NCBI RefSeq assembly: GCF_001494635.1
Contig: NZ_LOJF01000001.1
Location: 868,001-932,000, forward strand
Source: Tractidigestivibacter scatoligenes
Lineage (GTDB): Bacteria > Actinomycetota > Coriobacteriia > Coriobacteriales > Atopobiaceae
Direction: 5' to 3'
Length of the DNA: 64,000 bases
Positions 1-9,250 of the stretch are shown piece by piece (position 1 is the stretch's first letter; every line of letters starts with the position of its first letter). The notes beneath the pieces were generated by a model. It did no database searches. It saw only the letters and a list, made by a program, of their open reading frames with translations, and was not told where the DNA came from. The translations under genes were made by a program, and so were the position numbers.

Positions 1-514
1 TTGGCAAGTAGCGTGGTTCTCAAATACCGCTAAAGCATGGCGAGGAGCGAGAGCAAAAGAGGTCCAAGCTCTCTTGTGCGGGACCCTGCTGCACCAAAAA
101 CGAGACTATTCAGTACTTTTACCGCGAGTTGCCGAGTACATGGGCCGAACTATTTACGGAGACGCAGGTAGGGAAAAGCGACCAGTGAGGTGATACCAAG
201 AGTAACCGAAAAAAGTACTGAGAAGTGCCGATTTTGGTGCAGCGCCCCCGTATCCCCCTAGCCCCGTGCATCCGCAATTTCCTCCGCCCACCGTTCTTTA
301 GCGGTTTCTGGGAATCGGCCGTTGCATTTGCCCAGTTGGCAGGAAACACGATTCTCAAATACCGCTAAAGAACACGAGGGGGAGGGGGAGTGGAGGTATA
401 CCGCCCCCGAAAAAGTCGAAATTTCCGCTTGCAATCCTTTATCAACTGTTGATAATAAGTCCCAGTACCAATAGGGGTACGCAGACAACCACCATCACAG
501 AGAAGGAGCGTCAC
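1..514. repeat. Gene-free 5' region with nested inverted repeats
   Basis: No convincing gene is visible in this stretch. It contains two nested pairs of inverted repeats. The outer motif (core ATACCGCTAAAG) occurs at 17-40, in reverse at 293-317, and again at 349-373. The inner motif (GCACCAAAAA ... CAGTACTTTT) occurs at 91-123 and in reverse at about 207-240. The hairpin 293-373 carries a loop with CAGTTGGCAG that recurs in hairpins near 20.1 kb. Two short open frames here overlap the repeats, have no ribosome binding site and are not called. Confidence 0.6.
439..455. promoter_or_regulatory. Candidate operator upstream of ahpC
   Basis: TTATCAACTGTTGATAA is a 17-bp palindrome with 8-bp perfect arms around one central base, about 60 bp before the ahpC start. 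Its TTA...TAA ends and A/T content resemble sites of Fur/PerR-type repressors, which often control peroxide-defence genes. The regulator is inferred; no Fur/PerR gene lies in this window. Confidence 0.5.
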
Positions 515-1078
515 ATGTCCCTCATCAACAAGGAAATCGGCGATTTTACCGTCCAGGCATTCCGGAACGGCGAGTTCAAGACTGTCACCAAGGCTGACGT
601 CCTGGGCAAGTGGGCCCTGTTCTTCTTCTATCCCGCGGACTTCACCTTTGTGTGCCCCACCGAGCTCGAGGAGCTGGCCGAGAACTACGACGCGTTCAAG
701 GCCGAGGGCTGCGAGGTCTACTCCGTGTCCTGCGACACCCACTTTGTGCACAAGGCCTGGCACGACGAGTCCGAGCGCATCTCCAAGGTGACCTACCCCA
801 TGCTCGCTGACCCCGCCCACGTCTTGGCCGAGGACTTCGAAGTCCTGATTCCCGCCGATGGCCTTGCGGAGCGCGGCGCCTTCATTGTCGATCCCGACGG
901 CAAGATCCAGGTCTATGAGGTCACCGCTGGCGGAATCGGCCGCAACGCCGAGGAGCTCCTGCGTCTTGTCCAGGCAGCCAAGTTCGTGCGCGAGCACGGC
1001 GACCAGGTGTGCCCAGCCAAGTGGCAGCCGGGCGCCGAGACCCTCAAGCCCTCGCTTGACCTCGTCGGCCAGCTCTAA
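515..1078 (+). CDS. ahpC: Peroxiredoxin AhpC (2-Cys, typical)
   Basis: Cytosolic peroxidase that reduces hydrogen peroxide and organic hydroperoxides. The 187-residue product has the family's usual length. The peroxidatic Cys47 lies in FVCPTELEEL and the resolving Cys166 in VCPAKW near the C terminus. I chose ATG 515 because GAAGGAG sits just upstream and the protein then starts MSLINKEIGDF as in other AhpC proteins; the longer frame from 449 has no ribosome binding site. The next gene encodes the probable electron donor, so the two form a peroxide-reduction module. A 17-bp palindrome upstream is a candidate operator. Confidence 0.97.
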   Translation: MSLINKEIGDFTVQAFRNGEFKTVTKADVLGKWALFFFYPADFTFVCPTELEELAENYDAFKAEGCEVYSVSCDTHFVHKAWHDESERISKVTYPMLADPAHVLAEDFEVLIPADGLAERGAFIVDPDGKIQVYEVTAGGIGRNAEELLRLVQAAKFVREHGDQVCPAKWQPGAETLKPSLDLVGQL

Positions 1079-1179
1079 TCACACGGGGGAGCAGAGCCCA
1101 GACACATTCCGGAGCCCGCCGCACTGGCTCGGCGGGCTCCATCCATGATTCGCCGCGCGCGGCGGAGGAGGTTAGGCAC

Positions 1180-2844
1180 ATGAGCGAGAACAACATCGAC
1201 AACGTATACGACGCGGTGGTGATTGGCGGCGGCCCGGCCGGGCTCACGGCCGCGCTCTACCTGGCCCGCGCGCGCTACCGCGTGCTGGTGGTCGAGCGCG
1301 AGCACTTTGGTGGCCAGATCACCATCACCTCCGAGGTCGTGAACTACCCTGGCGTGCTCACGGCAAGCGGCGAGCAGCTCACGGATACCATGCGCCGTCA
1401 GGCGGAGGCCTTTGGCGCCGAGATGCTGCTTGCAACCGTGGAATCGCTCGACCTTGCGGCAGACGTCAAGGTGGTGCACACCTCGCGCGGCGACATCCGC
1501 TGCCTGGCGGTTCTTCTCGCCACCGGCGCCTCGCCGAGAAGCGCCGGCTTCGAGGGCGAGGAGGACTTCCGCGGCCACGGCGTGGCGTACTGCGCCACCT
1601 GCGACGGCGAGTTCTTCACCGGTCGCGAGGTCTTCGTGGTGGGCGGCGGCTTTGCCGCGGCAGAGGAGGCAGTCTTTCTCACCACGTACGCCTCGCATGT
1701 GACCATCCTGGTCTACACGGATGACTTCACCTGCGCAAAGGCCACGGCTGACGCGGCCTATGCCAACGAGAAGATCACCGTGCGGACAAACGCGCAGCTT
1801 CTGGCCGTGGAGGGCGACTCCGTGGTGCGGGGCGTCCGCTGGCTTGACCGCGCCACGGGCGAGGAGCACGAGTTCTCCTCGGCAGACGGCGGCCCGGTGG
1901 GCGTCTTTGTCTTTGTGGGCTACGCGCCGGCAACCTCGCTGGTGGCGGGCGTGGCCGAGCTTGACCCGCAGGGCTACGTGATCACGGACGATCGCCAGAT
2001 GACGAGCGTCGACGGCCTCTTTGCCGCGGGTGACGTGTGCCAGAAGCGCCTGCGCCAGGTTGCCACCGCCGTGGGAGAGGGCGCGGCAACGGCAACCGAG
2101 ATGGAGCGCTATCTCAAGGCAGCGCGCGAGCGCACTGGCATCATGCCCAAGCAACCTGCCAGCCGCACGCGTGACGTCGCTGAGAAGCCCGCGTCTACGG
2201 CGGTCGCCGCACCTGCCTCGACGCCCGGCTCTCCCATTGACGACGCGATGGCGGCCCAGCTCCAGGCGGTCTTCTCGCGCATGCAGAACCCGCTGGTGCT
2301 GCGCCTGCACCTCGATGGCGGCGAAGTCTCGGCCGAGCTGCGCTCCTATATGGACGCGCTGGCAGCGCAGACGGAGCTGCTCCGCGTGGAGGAGGCGGAC
2401 GCCTCTGTCGATGACCCCGCCGAGCTGCCCTTTGTTGAGGTTGTGCGGGCTGATGGCACGCCTTCTGGCCTTGCCTTCCACGGCGTTCCCGGCGGCCACG
2501 AGTTCACGTCCTTTGTGCTGGGGCTCTACAACGCCTCGGGTCCCGGCCAGCCCATCGCGGACGCCGACCGCCAGGGCATCGCAGACATTGCGCGCCCGGT
2601 GAGCCTGCGCGTGCTGGTGGGGCTCTCGTGCACCATGTGCCCGGACGTGGTGGTGGCGTGCCAGCGCATGGCGGCGGACAACCCGCTGGTTACGGCCAAC
2701 GTTTACGACGTCAACCGCTTCCCAGAGCTGCGCGAGCGCTACGACGTGATGAGCGTGCCGTGCCTCGTGATTGATGACGGCACGGGCGAGCGCGTGAGCT
2801 TTGGCAAGAAGGGGCTTTCAGAGATCCTTGCCCTAGTGGGCTAG
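1180..2844 (+). CDS. AhpF-like thioredoxin reductase with C-terminal redox domain
   Basis: FAD-dependent NAD(P)H dehydrogenase expected to recycle the AhpC encoded just upstream. The 554-residue protein starts with a thioredoxin-reductase core: FAD-binding GGGPAG at 16-21, redox pair C138-A-T-C141 and a second nucleotide-binding GGGFAAAEE segment near 155. A linker at about 315-345 leads to a glutaredoxin/thioredoxin-like domain with a second pair, C484-T-M-C487. E. coli AhpF carries its extra redox domain at the N terminus; here it is at the C terminus. ATG 1180 follows GGAGGAGG. A hairpin follows the stop. The pairing with AhpC is inferred from adjacency and known AhpC/AhpF biochemistry. 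Confidence 0.93.
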   Translation: MSENNIDNVYDAVVIGGGPAGLTAALYLARARYRVLVVEREHFGGQITITSEVVNYPGVLTASGEQLTDTMRRQAEAFGAEMLLATVESLDLAADVKVVHTSRGDIRCLAVLLATGASPRSAGFEGEEDFRGHGVAYCATCDGEFFTGREVFVVGGGFAAAEEAVFLTTYASHVTILVYTDDFTCAKATADAAYANEKITVRTNAQLLAVEGDSVVRGVRWLDRATGEEHEFSSADGGPVGVFVFVGYAPATSLVAGVAELDPQGYVITDDRQMTSVDGLFAAGDVCQKRLRQVATAVGEGAATATEMERYLKAARERTGIMPKQPASRTRDVAEKPASTAVAAPASTPGSPIDDAMAAQLQAVFSRMQNPLVLRLHLDGGEVSAELRSYMDALAAQTELLRVEEADASVDDPAELPFVEVVRADGTPSGLAFHGVPGGHEFTSFVLGLYNASGPGQPIADADRQGIADIARPVSLRVLVGLSCTMCPDVVVACQRMAADNPLVTANVYDVNRFPELRERYDVMSVPCLVIDDGTGERVSFGKKGLSEILALVG

Positions 2845-2864
2845 CCGGTTTGACGTAGTTGCGC

Positions 2865-2897
2865 TGGCGTCTCGCAATCGCGGGACGCCAACATTTT
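2865..2897 (+). terminator. Terminator after ahpC-ahpF
   Basis: An 11-bp stem (2865-2875 with 2880-2890, one G-U pair) has an AATC loop and is followed by ACATTTT. It separates the peroxide module from the pilus operon. Confidence 0.7.
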
Positions 2898-2957
2898 ATG
2901 CGTCGACTGGAAATCGCGCGATTTTGTGAGCCCCTTAGGATGTTATTGCCTTATATT

Positions 2958-2977
2958 GCAATACAAAATTGTATTGC
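2958..2977. promoter_or_regulatory. Palindromic operator upstream of pilus operon
   Basis: GCAATACAA-AA-TTGTATTGC is a perfect 20-bp palindrome about 40 bp before the first pilus gene, in a locally A/T-rich stretch likely to hold the promoter. It is a candidate regulator site; the cognate regulator is unknown. Confidence 0.55.
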
Positions 2978-3015
2978 TACCAAATGCGTAACATAGATAC
3001 CTTAACGGAGCCTAA

Positions 3016-5742
3016 ATGAGAAGAACAAAACGAGCCTATGTACCTGCGCTTTTCATTATGGCAATCGTGGGGCTCGTGTTGGCGCTGTGCTTACCTGTTG
3101 GGGCATTTGCTGACAGTACAGCAGCAGCTGAAGCCTCGACGAGTACTAGTTCTTCAACTACCGAGACAGGCGCGTCCAGCGCGACCGGCACCACGTTAAC
3201 AACGGGAGAGACAGGCAGGCCCACTGGCTCGGATGCGGGCGCGAGCGAGTCCAGTGCGAGCAGCGCCAGCGAAGACTCAGCTACAACTGCCACGACGCTT
3301 CTCTCAAACGGAGCGGCCTCTTCTTCCGAACCAAGCGGCGCCCAGGGGCTTCTCGCAACGCTTCAGGCCGACGAGGCCACCGCTGTTGCGGCTGCGTCCA
3401 CGGACGCGACGGTGACCGAGAAGATCTACTACGACACCACCACGGGCATCCACTCGGTGTACAGCACGCCCAATGACACGTCGAGCACCAGGATCATCCT
3501 TTATTGCATGAACAACCAGGCCCACTGGCCGCATGCGACGAATGAAATACCCACTGTTCCAGATTACACGCAAGGCTATCTCACCGAGGCAAGCTTTACC
3601 TCGAAAGAGGAGTACGAAGCCTGCATGCACAAACTGGAGGCAATCCTCTATGCGGGCTATAACTATAACGGGCTTAACCTTTACAAGGTCGTTTTTGGTA
3701 CACCAAGAGCAACGCTCCAGGAATTCAATGATGCCCTGCAGGCACCAGACAACCTGAGGAGCGATTATCCAACTATCCTCGGGGACACCGTTTTTACCTA
3801 TGAGAACAGCAAGGATTCAAGCTCCGAGAATTATCAGAAGCTCGTTGAATTCATGCAGCAAGTCTTTTCCCTGTACTTTACAGGGGGGACCACTGCGTCT
3901 GGCCTAACGTACAACGACATCATTGCGACAAAGTTTTACAAGGCGGTTTATGCCCTCATCAATAGCGAGGATCCGTTCGTGACGTATGCCTCGCAGGCGT
4001 CGGACTACTACGTTACCGAGCAGGGCGCATATGACGCCACGCAGAATGCCATCTGGGTTACCCTCGCCAGCTATGGAGTCCCTAATAACGATATGACCAG
4101 GGAAGCTGCCGTCTCGGTGACCCCGCTTACGGCAACGCTTCTCGACAACGCTGACTACAGCAGGCTTCTCCGCCAGGAGCCGCAGGACTCGCAGATAAGC
4201 ATTACCTCCTCGGATGCGAAGTTCACCTACGATCCCGCCACGAAAACTTGGTGCACGGGAGTCCTTACCCTCAGCGAAGGCGCAAACTACAACGGCGAAT
4301 ACGCGCTCACCCTCCCGTCCGGCGTTACTGCCTACTCCGATGCGCTTGGGACTGCGACGGCTGTGTCGACAGTGTCAGCGGGAGAGCAGTTCTACCTCGT
4401 GTCGTCGACGAAACCCACCAGCAGCGTCACCGTGACTGCTAGCGACGCTCTCACCTGGATTGAGGAGACGCGCCAGTACTCTCCAGACCCGGAGACCTAT
4501 ACCGCGCCCGATGGCAAGAGCTTCCAGCACATGATTGGTGCAGTCATCAAGCAAAAGACTGTCAAGGCATCACTCGAGGCAGCCCCCGCCTCCGACGGTG
4601 ACCTTACCGTGTCCAAGACCGTCGAAGGCGAGACGAACTCTCAGACCGACTTCACCTTCACGGTCGCGTTGGACAACACGAGCATCAACGGCACCTACGG
4701 CGACATGACCTTCACCAACGGCGTGGCCACCATCACGCTTAAGGGCGGCCAGAGCGCCACGGCAAAGTACCTGCCGGGCGGCACGGGCTACACGGTCACT
4801 GAAACGTCGAATAGCGACTACGCGGCGTCGTCCAGCACGCTTGCGGGCACGGTGCCAAGCGACGGCACCGCCGCCACGGCTGCCTTCACCAACACGCGCC
4901 TCTACAAGCTCACGCTGAGCAAGACCGTCTCGGGCCAGGCCGCAAGCACCTCTCAGCAGTTCACCATGCGCATCACGCTGAAGGACGCCTCCGGCAACCC
5001 GCTTTCGGGCACCTACTCCTACACAGGCGGAGCGGTCGACGGCTCCAGCGCCACGGTCCCTGCTAGCGGCACGATCACGCTCGACGCCAACGGTACGGGC
5101 TCGGTTCAGCTCAGCGCTGGCCAGCAGGTGACGATTGCTGGCATCCCCTCGGGCACCACCTACACGGTAGAGGAGGTCACGAGCACCGCTGAAGACGCGC
5201 TGCTCTACGACGTGGCCTACAACGGCAGCACCACCGCTGCCACGGGCGCACTTACCGCCGACGCCACGGTCGCCGTGACCAACGCCGTGCAGGAAGGCTC
5301 CCTCTCCGTGACAAAACACGTAAAGGGCGAGGTGGGCTCTACCCAGGCATTCACCTTCACGGTGAAGCTCGGCGGTTCGGGCGCCACTCTTACCGGCCAG
5401 TACGGCGACATGCTCTTCTCCAACGGCCAGGCCACCTTCACGCTCAAAGACGGCGAAACCAAGACCGCGAGCGCCCTACCCGCCGGTGCCACTTACGAGG
5501 TGATCGAGGAGTCTAACGACAAGTACGCCACTACGTCCGAGAACGCCACGGGCACAATCGCCAAGGGCGAAACGGCACGGGCAAGCTTCACCAACACGCG
5601 CGGCATGACGACGCTTCCGCTCTCCGGAGGCGCGGGCTTTGGCGCAACCTATGCGATTGGCTTGGGTGCGCTTGTCGCAGCGGCGCTCTGGATGCACGCC
5701 CGTCGCCACGCGGCAGGGAAGGGTGGCGATGGCCGTGACTAA
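3016..5742 (+). CDS. Sortase-anchored thioester-domain pilus adhesin (tip pilin)
   Basis: A 908-residue secreted surface protein. It has a signal peptide (about 1-32), a Ser/Thr/Ala-rich stretch to about 125, then a domain with the signature of a thioester domain: Cys164 in YCMNN and Gln343 in TQNAIW. In that family Cys and Gln form an internal thioester that attaches covalently to host amines. Three Spy0128-like domains follow from about 525, two ending in FTNTR, and the protein ends with LPLSG, a hydrophobic helix and a basic tail. It is first in an operon with two pilins and a sortase C, matching the tip position of thioester adhesins in streptococcal pili. The stop overlaps the next gene by 14 bp. 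The tip role is inferred. Confidence 0.88.
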   Translation: MRRTKRAYVPALFIMAIVGLVLALCLPVGAFADSTAAAEASTSTSSSTTETGASSATGTTLTTGETGRPTGSDAGASESSASSASEDSATTATTLLSNGAASSSEPSGAQGLLATLQADEATAVAAASTDATVTEKIYYDTTTGIHSVYSTPNDTSSTRIILYCMNNQAHWPHATNEIPTVPDYTQGYLTEASFTSKEEYEACMHKLEAILYAGYNYNGLNLYKVVFGTPRATLQEFNDALQAPDNLRSDYPTILGDTVFTYENSKDSSSENYQKLVEFMQQVFSLYFTGGTTASGLTYNDIIATKFYKAVYALINSEDPFVTYASQASDYYVTEQGAYDATQNAIWVTLASYGVPNNDMTREAAVSVTPLTATLLDNADYSRLLRQEPQDSQISITSSDAKFTYDPATKTWCTGVLTLSEGANYNGEYALTLPSGVTAYSDALGTATAVSTVSAGEQFYLVSSTKPTSSVTVTASDALTWIEETRQYSPDPETYTAPDGKSFQHMIGAVIKQKTVKASLEAAPASDGDLTVSKTVEGETNSQTDFTFTVALDNTSINGTYGDMTFTNGVATITLKGGQSATAKYLPGGTGYTVTETSNSDYAASSSTLAGTVPSDGTAATAAFTNTRLYKLTLSKTVSGQAASTSQQFTMRITLKDASGNPLSGTYSYTGGAVDGSSATVPASGTITLDANGTGSVQLSAGQQVTIAGIPSGTTYTVEEVTSTAEDALLYDVAYNGSTTAATGALTADATVAVTNAVQEGSLSVTKHVKGEVGSTQAFTFTVKLGGSGATLTGQYGDMLFSNGQATFTLKDGETKTASALPAGATYEVIEESNDKYATTSENATGTIAKGETARASFTNTRGMTTLPLSGGAGFGATYAIGLGALVAAALWMHARRHAAGKGGDGRD

Positions 5743-7402
5743 GACCCTCTCGCGCGCCATTGCGACCTGCCTTGCCAGCTGCCTGGCCGTCGCCGTGCTT
5801 GCGCTCTGCTCGCCCGCCCGCGCGCTTGCCGAGCAGACCGGGCATCTCACCGTCACTGCAACCGAGAGCGCGTCCACCGCGCTTGACGCCTACCAGCTCT
5901 TTTCGGCAGACGTGAGCGATGCCGTGAGTGGCCACAAGATCCTTGCTAACGTCTCGTGGGCTAGCGACGCCGCCGAGAAGGCCGTCACCTCCGCCATCAA
6001 GTCTGCCGACCCCTCCTACAGCGGCGCCACCGCCCAGGATGCCGCCGACTGGCTAAACGAGAACGTCGAGAGCGACGCGGCCTTGGCGCCAACTGCCTCC
6101 TCTGTGCCCGCCGCCATTGCGCGTACGCTTGCAGGTAGCACGCCTACGGCGAGCGTTACCGCAGGTACGCAGGCTACGCTCCCGGCGGGCTACTGGCTTC
6201 TCAACGCCAATAGCGACTCCGTGGGTACGGGCCAGTCCGGCACTGCGGCGATTCTCGTTGCCGTGGGCGGCGCGGACGTAACCGCAACCACCAAGACCTC
6301 GGTTCCCTCGGTCGAGAAGCACGTGCTGGAGGACTCGTCCAACAGCTGGCAGAAGCAGGCCGACGCCACCGTGGGAGACGAGCTTGACTGGCGCCTTTTT
6401 GCCACCGTGCCCATGAACCTCTCGCCCAACTCCGCCTACAAGGCATACTCGATCACCTTCCATGACGTGCTATCCGCGGGCCTTGAGCGGCCCAGCAATG
6501 TGCACGTGTACATTGCCCCCGCGGGCGTCTCGACGTGGGCGCAGGGGACCGAGCCCGGCGACGGGTGGGTCGAGCTGGACGAGAAGGAATACGCAACCAC
6601 CTACGCCGCGGGTGAGAATGGCTCAACCTTTGATGTTGCCGTGAAGGACCTTATCGTCTCTGCCTCCAACCACAGCGTCTACGCCGACCAGGGCCTTGAG
6701 GTCTGCGTGGTCTATGACGCGCCACTTGCGCAGGACGCCGATCGCGGAGCGGCGCATGGTAACCCCAACACGGTGACGCTTCGCTATCCAAGCACGCCGT
6801 ACTCGAAGATGCTGACCGAGACGCAGGAGGACGAGGCCATTGCCTACACGTGGGACCTCAACCTGGTCAAGCGTGACGCTACGAGCGAGTTTGCCCTGGC
6901 TGGCGCGGTACTGCGCGTGACCGACGATCGCGGCCGTCACCTCACGCAGGATGGCGTCTGGACCACGGACGACGCCACCGTGACCACGGACCAGAACGGG
7001 GCCATCGCGGTTGCTGGCGTCGATTCCGGCACCTTCGCGGTTGAGGAGGTCCAGGCGCCCGAGGGCTACGAGTCCTTCTCGGGCATGCCTTCCATCACGC
7101 TGACGGTGGGGCTTGATCCCCAGATTATCCGTTCGACCAATGATGAGCGCCTTTCTGCCGAATCCCCCTTGAGGGCGGACAGCTTTGACAAGGACTCGGG
7201 GGAGGCCGATGTCTCGGTGCTGAACGGCGCGGTAACCGTTCCGAGCGAGGTCAAGGACATCCTGCAAACGCTCGGTGGTTCCTTCCCCTTCACCGGGGAC
7301 TCAACGTCGTACCTGCCTGCCATCTGCCTTGCAGTGGTCGGTGTGGCACTGATCGTGTTTGCAATCCGGCGAAGGAAGGGAGACCCAAAGCGCCGGTCCT
7401 GA
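5729..7402 (+). CDS. LPXTG-type pilin (minor or basal pilin)
   Basis: A 557-residue secreted pilin with a signal peptide ending at ARALA. A fimbrial D2-type isopeptide domain covers about 170-370, and a SpaA-like domain with an E-box-like EEVQAPEGY follows. The sorting signal is FPFTG, then a hydrophobic helix and RRRKGDPKRR. Only ATG 5729 is followed directly by a signal peptide and preceded by AGGGAAGGG; the frame extends upstream to 5639 but that part is a shadow of the previous gene. The FPFTG motif differs from LPLTG of the next pilin, which suggests a different attachment step, perhaps the base. It is paralogous to the next gene in domain plan. Confidence 0.87.
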   Translation: MAVTKTLSRAIATCLASCLAVAVLALCSPARALAEQTGHLTVTATESASTALDAYQLFSADVSDAVSGHKILANVSWASDAAEKAVTSAIKSADPSYSGATAQDAADWLNENVESDAALAPTASSVPAAIARTLAGSTPTASVTAGTQATLPAGYWLLNANSDSVGTGQSGTAAILVAVGGADVTATTKTSVPSVEKHVLEDSSNSWQKQADATVGDELDWRLFATVPMNLSPNSAYKAYSITFHDVLSAGLERPSNVHVYIAPAGVSTWAQGTEPGDGWVELDEKEYATTYAAGENGSTFDVAVKDLIVSASNHSVYADQGLEVCVVYDAPLAQDADRGAAHGNPNTVTLRYPSTPYSKMLTETQEDEAIAYTWDLNLVKRDATSEFALAGAVLRVTDDRGRHLTQDGVWTTDDATVTTDQNGAIAVAGVDSGTFAVEEVQAPEGYESFSGMPSITLTVGLDPQIIRSTNDERLSAESPLRADSFDKDSGEADVSVLNGAVTVPSEVKDILQTLGGSFPFTGDSTSYLPAICLAVVGVALIVFAIRRRKGDPKRRS

Positions 7403-7489
7403 TGCCGGAAGCCACTACGGCTTGTAGAGGGAGACGAAAAAAGCTTATGTGACCTGGGCAAAGCGCCCGCAGGTTAGAGAGGAAAGACA

Positions 7490-9169
7490 ATGAGAAAGCA
7501 CAACATCGCACGCATGGCAGCAACTGCTGGTCTGGCGCTTGCGATGGCGTTGGGCCCGGTTGTGGTGCCGGTCGCCGCATTTGCGGACGACACGACAACC
7601 ACCTCCGCCAATGGCAGCGTGACCATCTTGCAGAACGCCAACAACAAGTCCGACGCAACGACTACGCTTGGCTATCAGATTTTCAAGGCCGACGTGGTGG
7701 ACAACGGGACCTCGAAGACCGCCTCGAACATCACTTGGGCAAGTGAGGAAGTCGGTAAGGTGGTCGTGGAGCAGATCAAGGCGCTTGACAGTAGCTATGC
7801 GGGAACGACGGCTCAGGACGCGGCTGATTACCTGAGCACCCACCTGCCCGCAGAGGGCAGTTCCGGCACGAGCACGATCATCGAGAGCAACAAGCTCTAC
7901 TCCAACATCGCCAACGCCCTGCGCGAAGATACGAACCTCACTCCGACGGAGCTGACCATCGGTGTTGCGCAGGACCTCTCTACCGGCTATTGGCTTTTCC
8001 TCACTAACACGACTTCCACCGACACTGGCACGAACCAGGTTGGTTCCGCTCCCATCTATGCGGTGGTCGGCGGCGGTGCCCTTACCGTCTCACCCAAGAC
8101 CACCCTTCCTACGGTGACCAAGCAAGTGAAGAACGATGCGACGGGCGCCAATTGGTCCAACGTTGCCGATTCTCAGGTGGGGCAGAGCCTGCAGTACCGC
8201 CTGATTGGTTCGGTTGCCGACCCCATCCCCAGCTACACCACCTACTACTACAAGTTCACCGATACCCTTTCGGCTGGGCTTACCGCCGATAGCTCAACCG
8301 TTGCGGTTACGGTGGAGACCGATGGCACAAGCTACATGGTCCCGGCGACGGTCACGACGACGGACGGCATCCACACGAACTACACGACGACGCTCACGAC
8401 CAACACCGACAACACGAGTGTGCTTGGGGTTGAGTTCACCGACTTGAAGAGCCTCAAGGATGCATCTGGTACGGCGATTCCGGTGAACGGCACTACCAAG
8501 GTGTACGTGACCTACAGCGCTGCCCTCAATTCGAACGCCGTGGTGGCGAACGGCTATAACGACAACAGCGTCATGCTCACCTACTCCAACAACCCCGGCA
8601 CCGACAGCAAGGGCTACTCCACTCCGTCGAGCGTGCGCGACTACACTTTCAAGCTCAACCTGGTCAAGGTCGACAGCTCCAAGCAGTCCACGAAGCTTGC
8701 GGGTGCCAAGTTCACCATTCAGGCGACGACCCCCGATGAAGGCGCCGGCACGAAGTACGTGCAGGCCGATGGTTCGCTGGGCGATTCCGCCTACGAATTC
8801 ACGACGGACAGCACCGGCAACATCTCCGTATCTGGTCTCGACGTGGGAAAGTACACGGTAGTCGAGACCCAGGCGCCGAGCAGCTACAACACGGTCGCGA
8901 GCTTCGACTTCGAGATCAGGGCGACGTATGACACCGCGGGCGCACTCACCAAGGTAGAAGCGAGTTCCTCTAACTCCACAGCTGCCGACGCGAGCACCGA
9001 TACTAACGGATTGGTCACCGTTACGGTTAAGGATAAGCCGGGCATGTCTCTGCCCCTTACTGGCCAGGCGGGCGTGACCATTACCTGGATCGCTGGCGGC
9101 GCCGTTCTCGCACTGGGCATCACGCATCTCGTGCGCTCCCGCAAGAACTCCGAGGACAACGCGGAGTAG
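7490..9169 (+). CDS. Major pilin, fimbrial isopeptide D2 family, LPLTG
   Basis: A 559-residue secreted protein, the probable shaft subunit polymerised by the adjacent sortase C. It has a signal peptide (about 1-32), an N-terminal domain, a D2-type domain beginning near TTLPTVTKQVKND whose lysines are candidates for inter-subunit linkage, a SpaA-like domain with E-box VVETQAPSSY, sorting motif LPLTG, a hydrophobic helix and the tail RSRKNSEDNAE. ATG 7490 follows GAGAGGAAAG. A small hairpin in the 87-bp gap before it (about 7449-7474) and a strong one after it may adjust mRNA levels of shaft, base and sortase. Its role as the major subunit is inferred from position and the typical LPXTG motif. 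Confidence 0.88.
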   Translation: MRKHNIARMAATAGLALAMALGPVVVPVAAFADDTTTTSANGSVTILQNANNKSDATTTLGYQIFKADVVDNGTSKTASNITWASEEVGKVVVEQIKALDSSYAGTTAQDAADYLSTHLPAEGSSGTSTIIESNKLYSNIANALREDTNLTPTELTIGVAQDLSTGYWLFLTNTTSTDTGTNQVGSAPIYAVVGGGALTVSPKTTLPTVTKQVKNDATGANWSNVADSQVGQSLQYRLIGSVADPIPSYTTYYYKFTDTLSAGLTADSSTVAVTVETDGTSYMVPATVTTTDGIHTNYTTTLTTNTDNTSVLGVEFTDLKSLKDASGTAIPVNGTTKVYVTYSAALNSNAVVANGYNDNSVMLTYSNNPGTDSKGYSTPSSVRDYTFKLNLVKVDSSKQSTKLAGAKFTIQATTPDEGAGTKYVQADGSLGDSAYEFTTDSTGNISVSGLDVGKYTVVETQAPSSYNTVASFDFEIRATYDTAGALTKVEASSSNSTAADASTDTNGLVTVTVKDKPGMSLPLTGQAGVTITWIAGGAVLALGITHLVRSRKNSEDNAE

Positions 9170-9207
9170 CGCGTCTGCAATAGCAAGGTGCTAGGGTAGG
9201 TTAGTCG

Positions 9208-9232
9208 TGGGCCCCGCCGCGTGCGGGGCCCA
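9208..9232 (+). terminator. GC-rich hairpin between major pilin and sortase
   Basis: A perfect 10-bp stem (9208-9217 with 9223-9232) with a 5-nt loop. No U-run follows, so it may be a partial terminator or an mRNA-stability element that lowers sortase relative to pilin. Confidence 0.55.
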
Positions 9233-9250
9233 TCTAGTAGGGAGGCGCGC

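Noticed and set aside
1075-2499. Long minus-strand open frame (474 codons) opposite the AhpF-like gene
   Set aside because: Composition is typical of an antisense shadow in high-GC DNA (His/Arg/Ala-rich), no ribosome binding site, and the plus frame has clear homology.
9221-9250. Upstream GTG start for the sortase
   Set aside because: It lies within the stem-loop 9208-9232 with no ribosome binding site, while GTG 9251 has GGGAGG at proper spacing.
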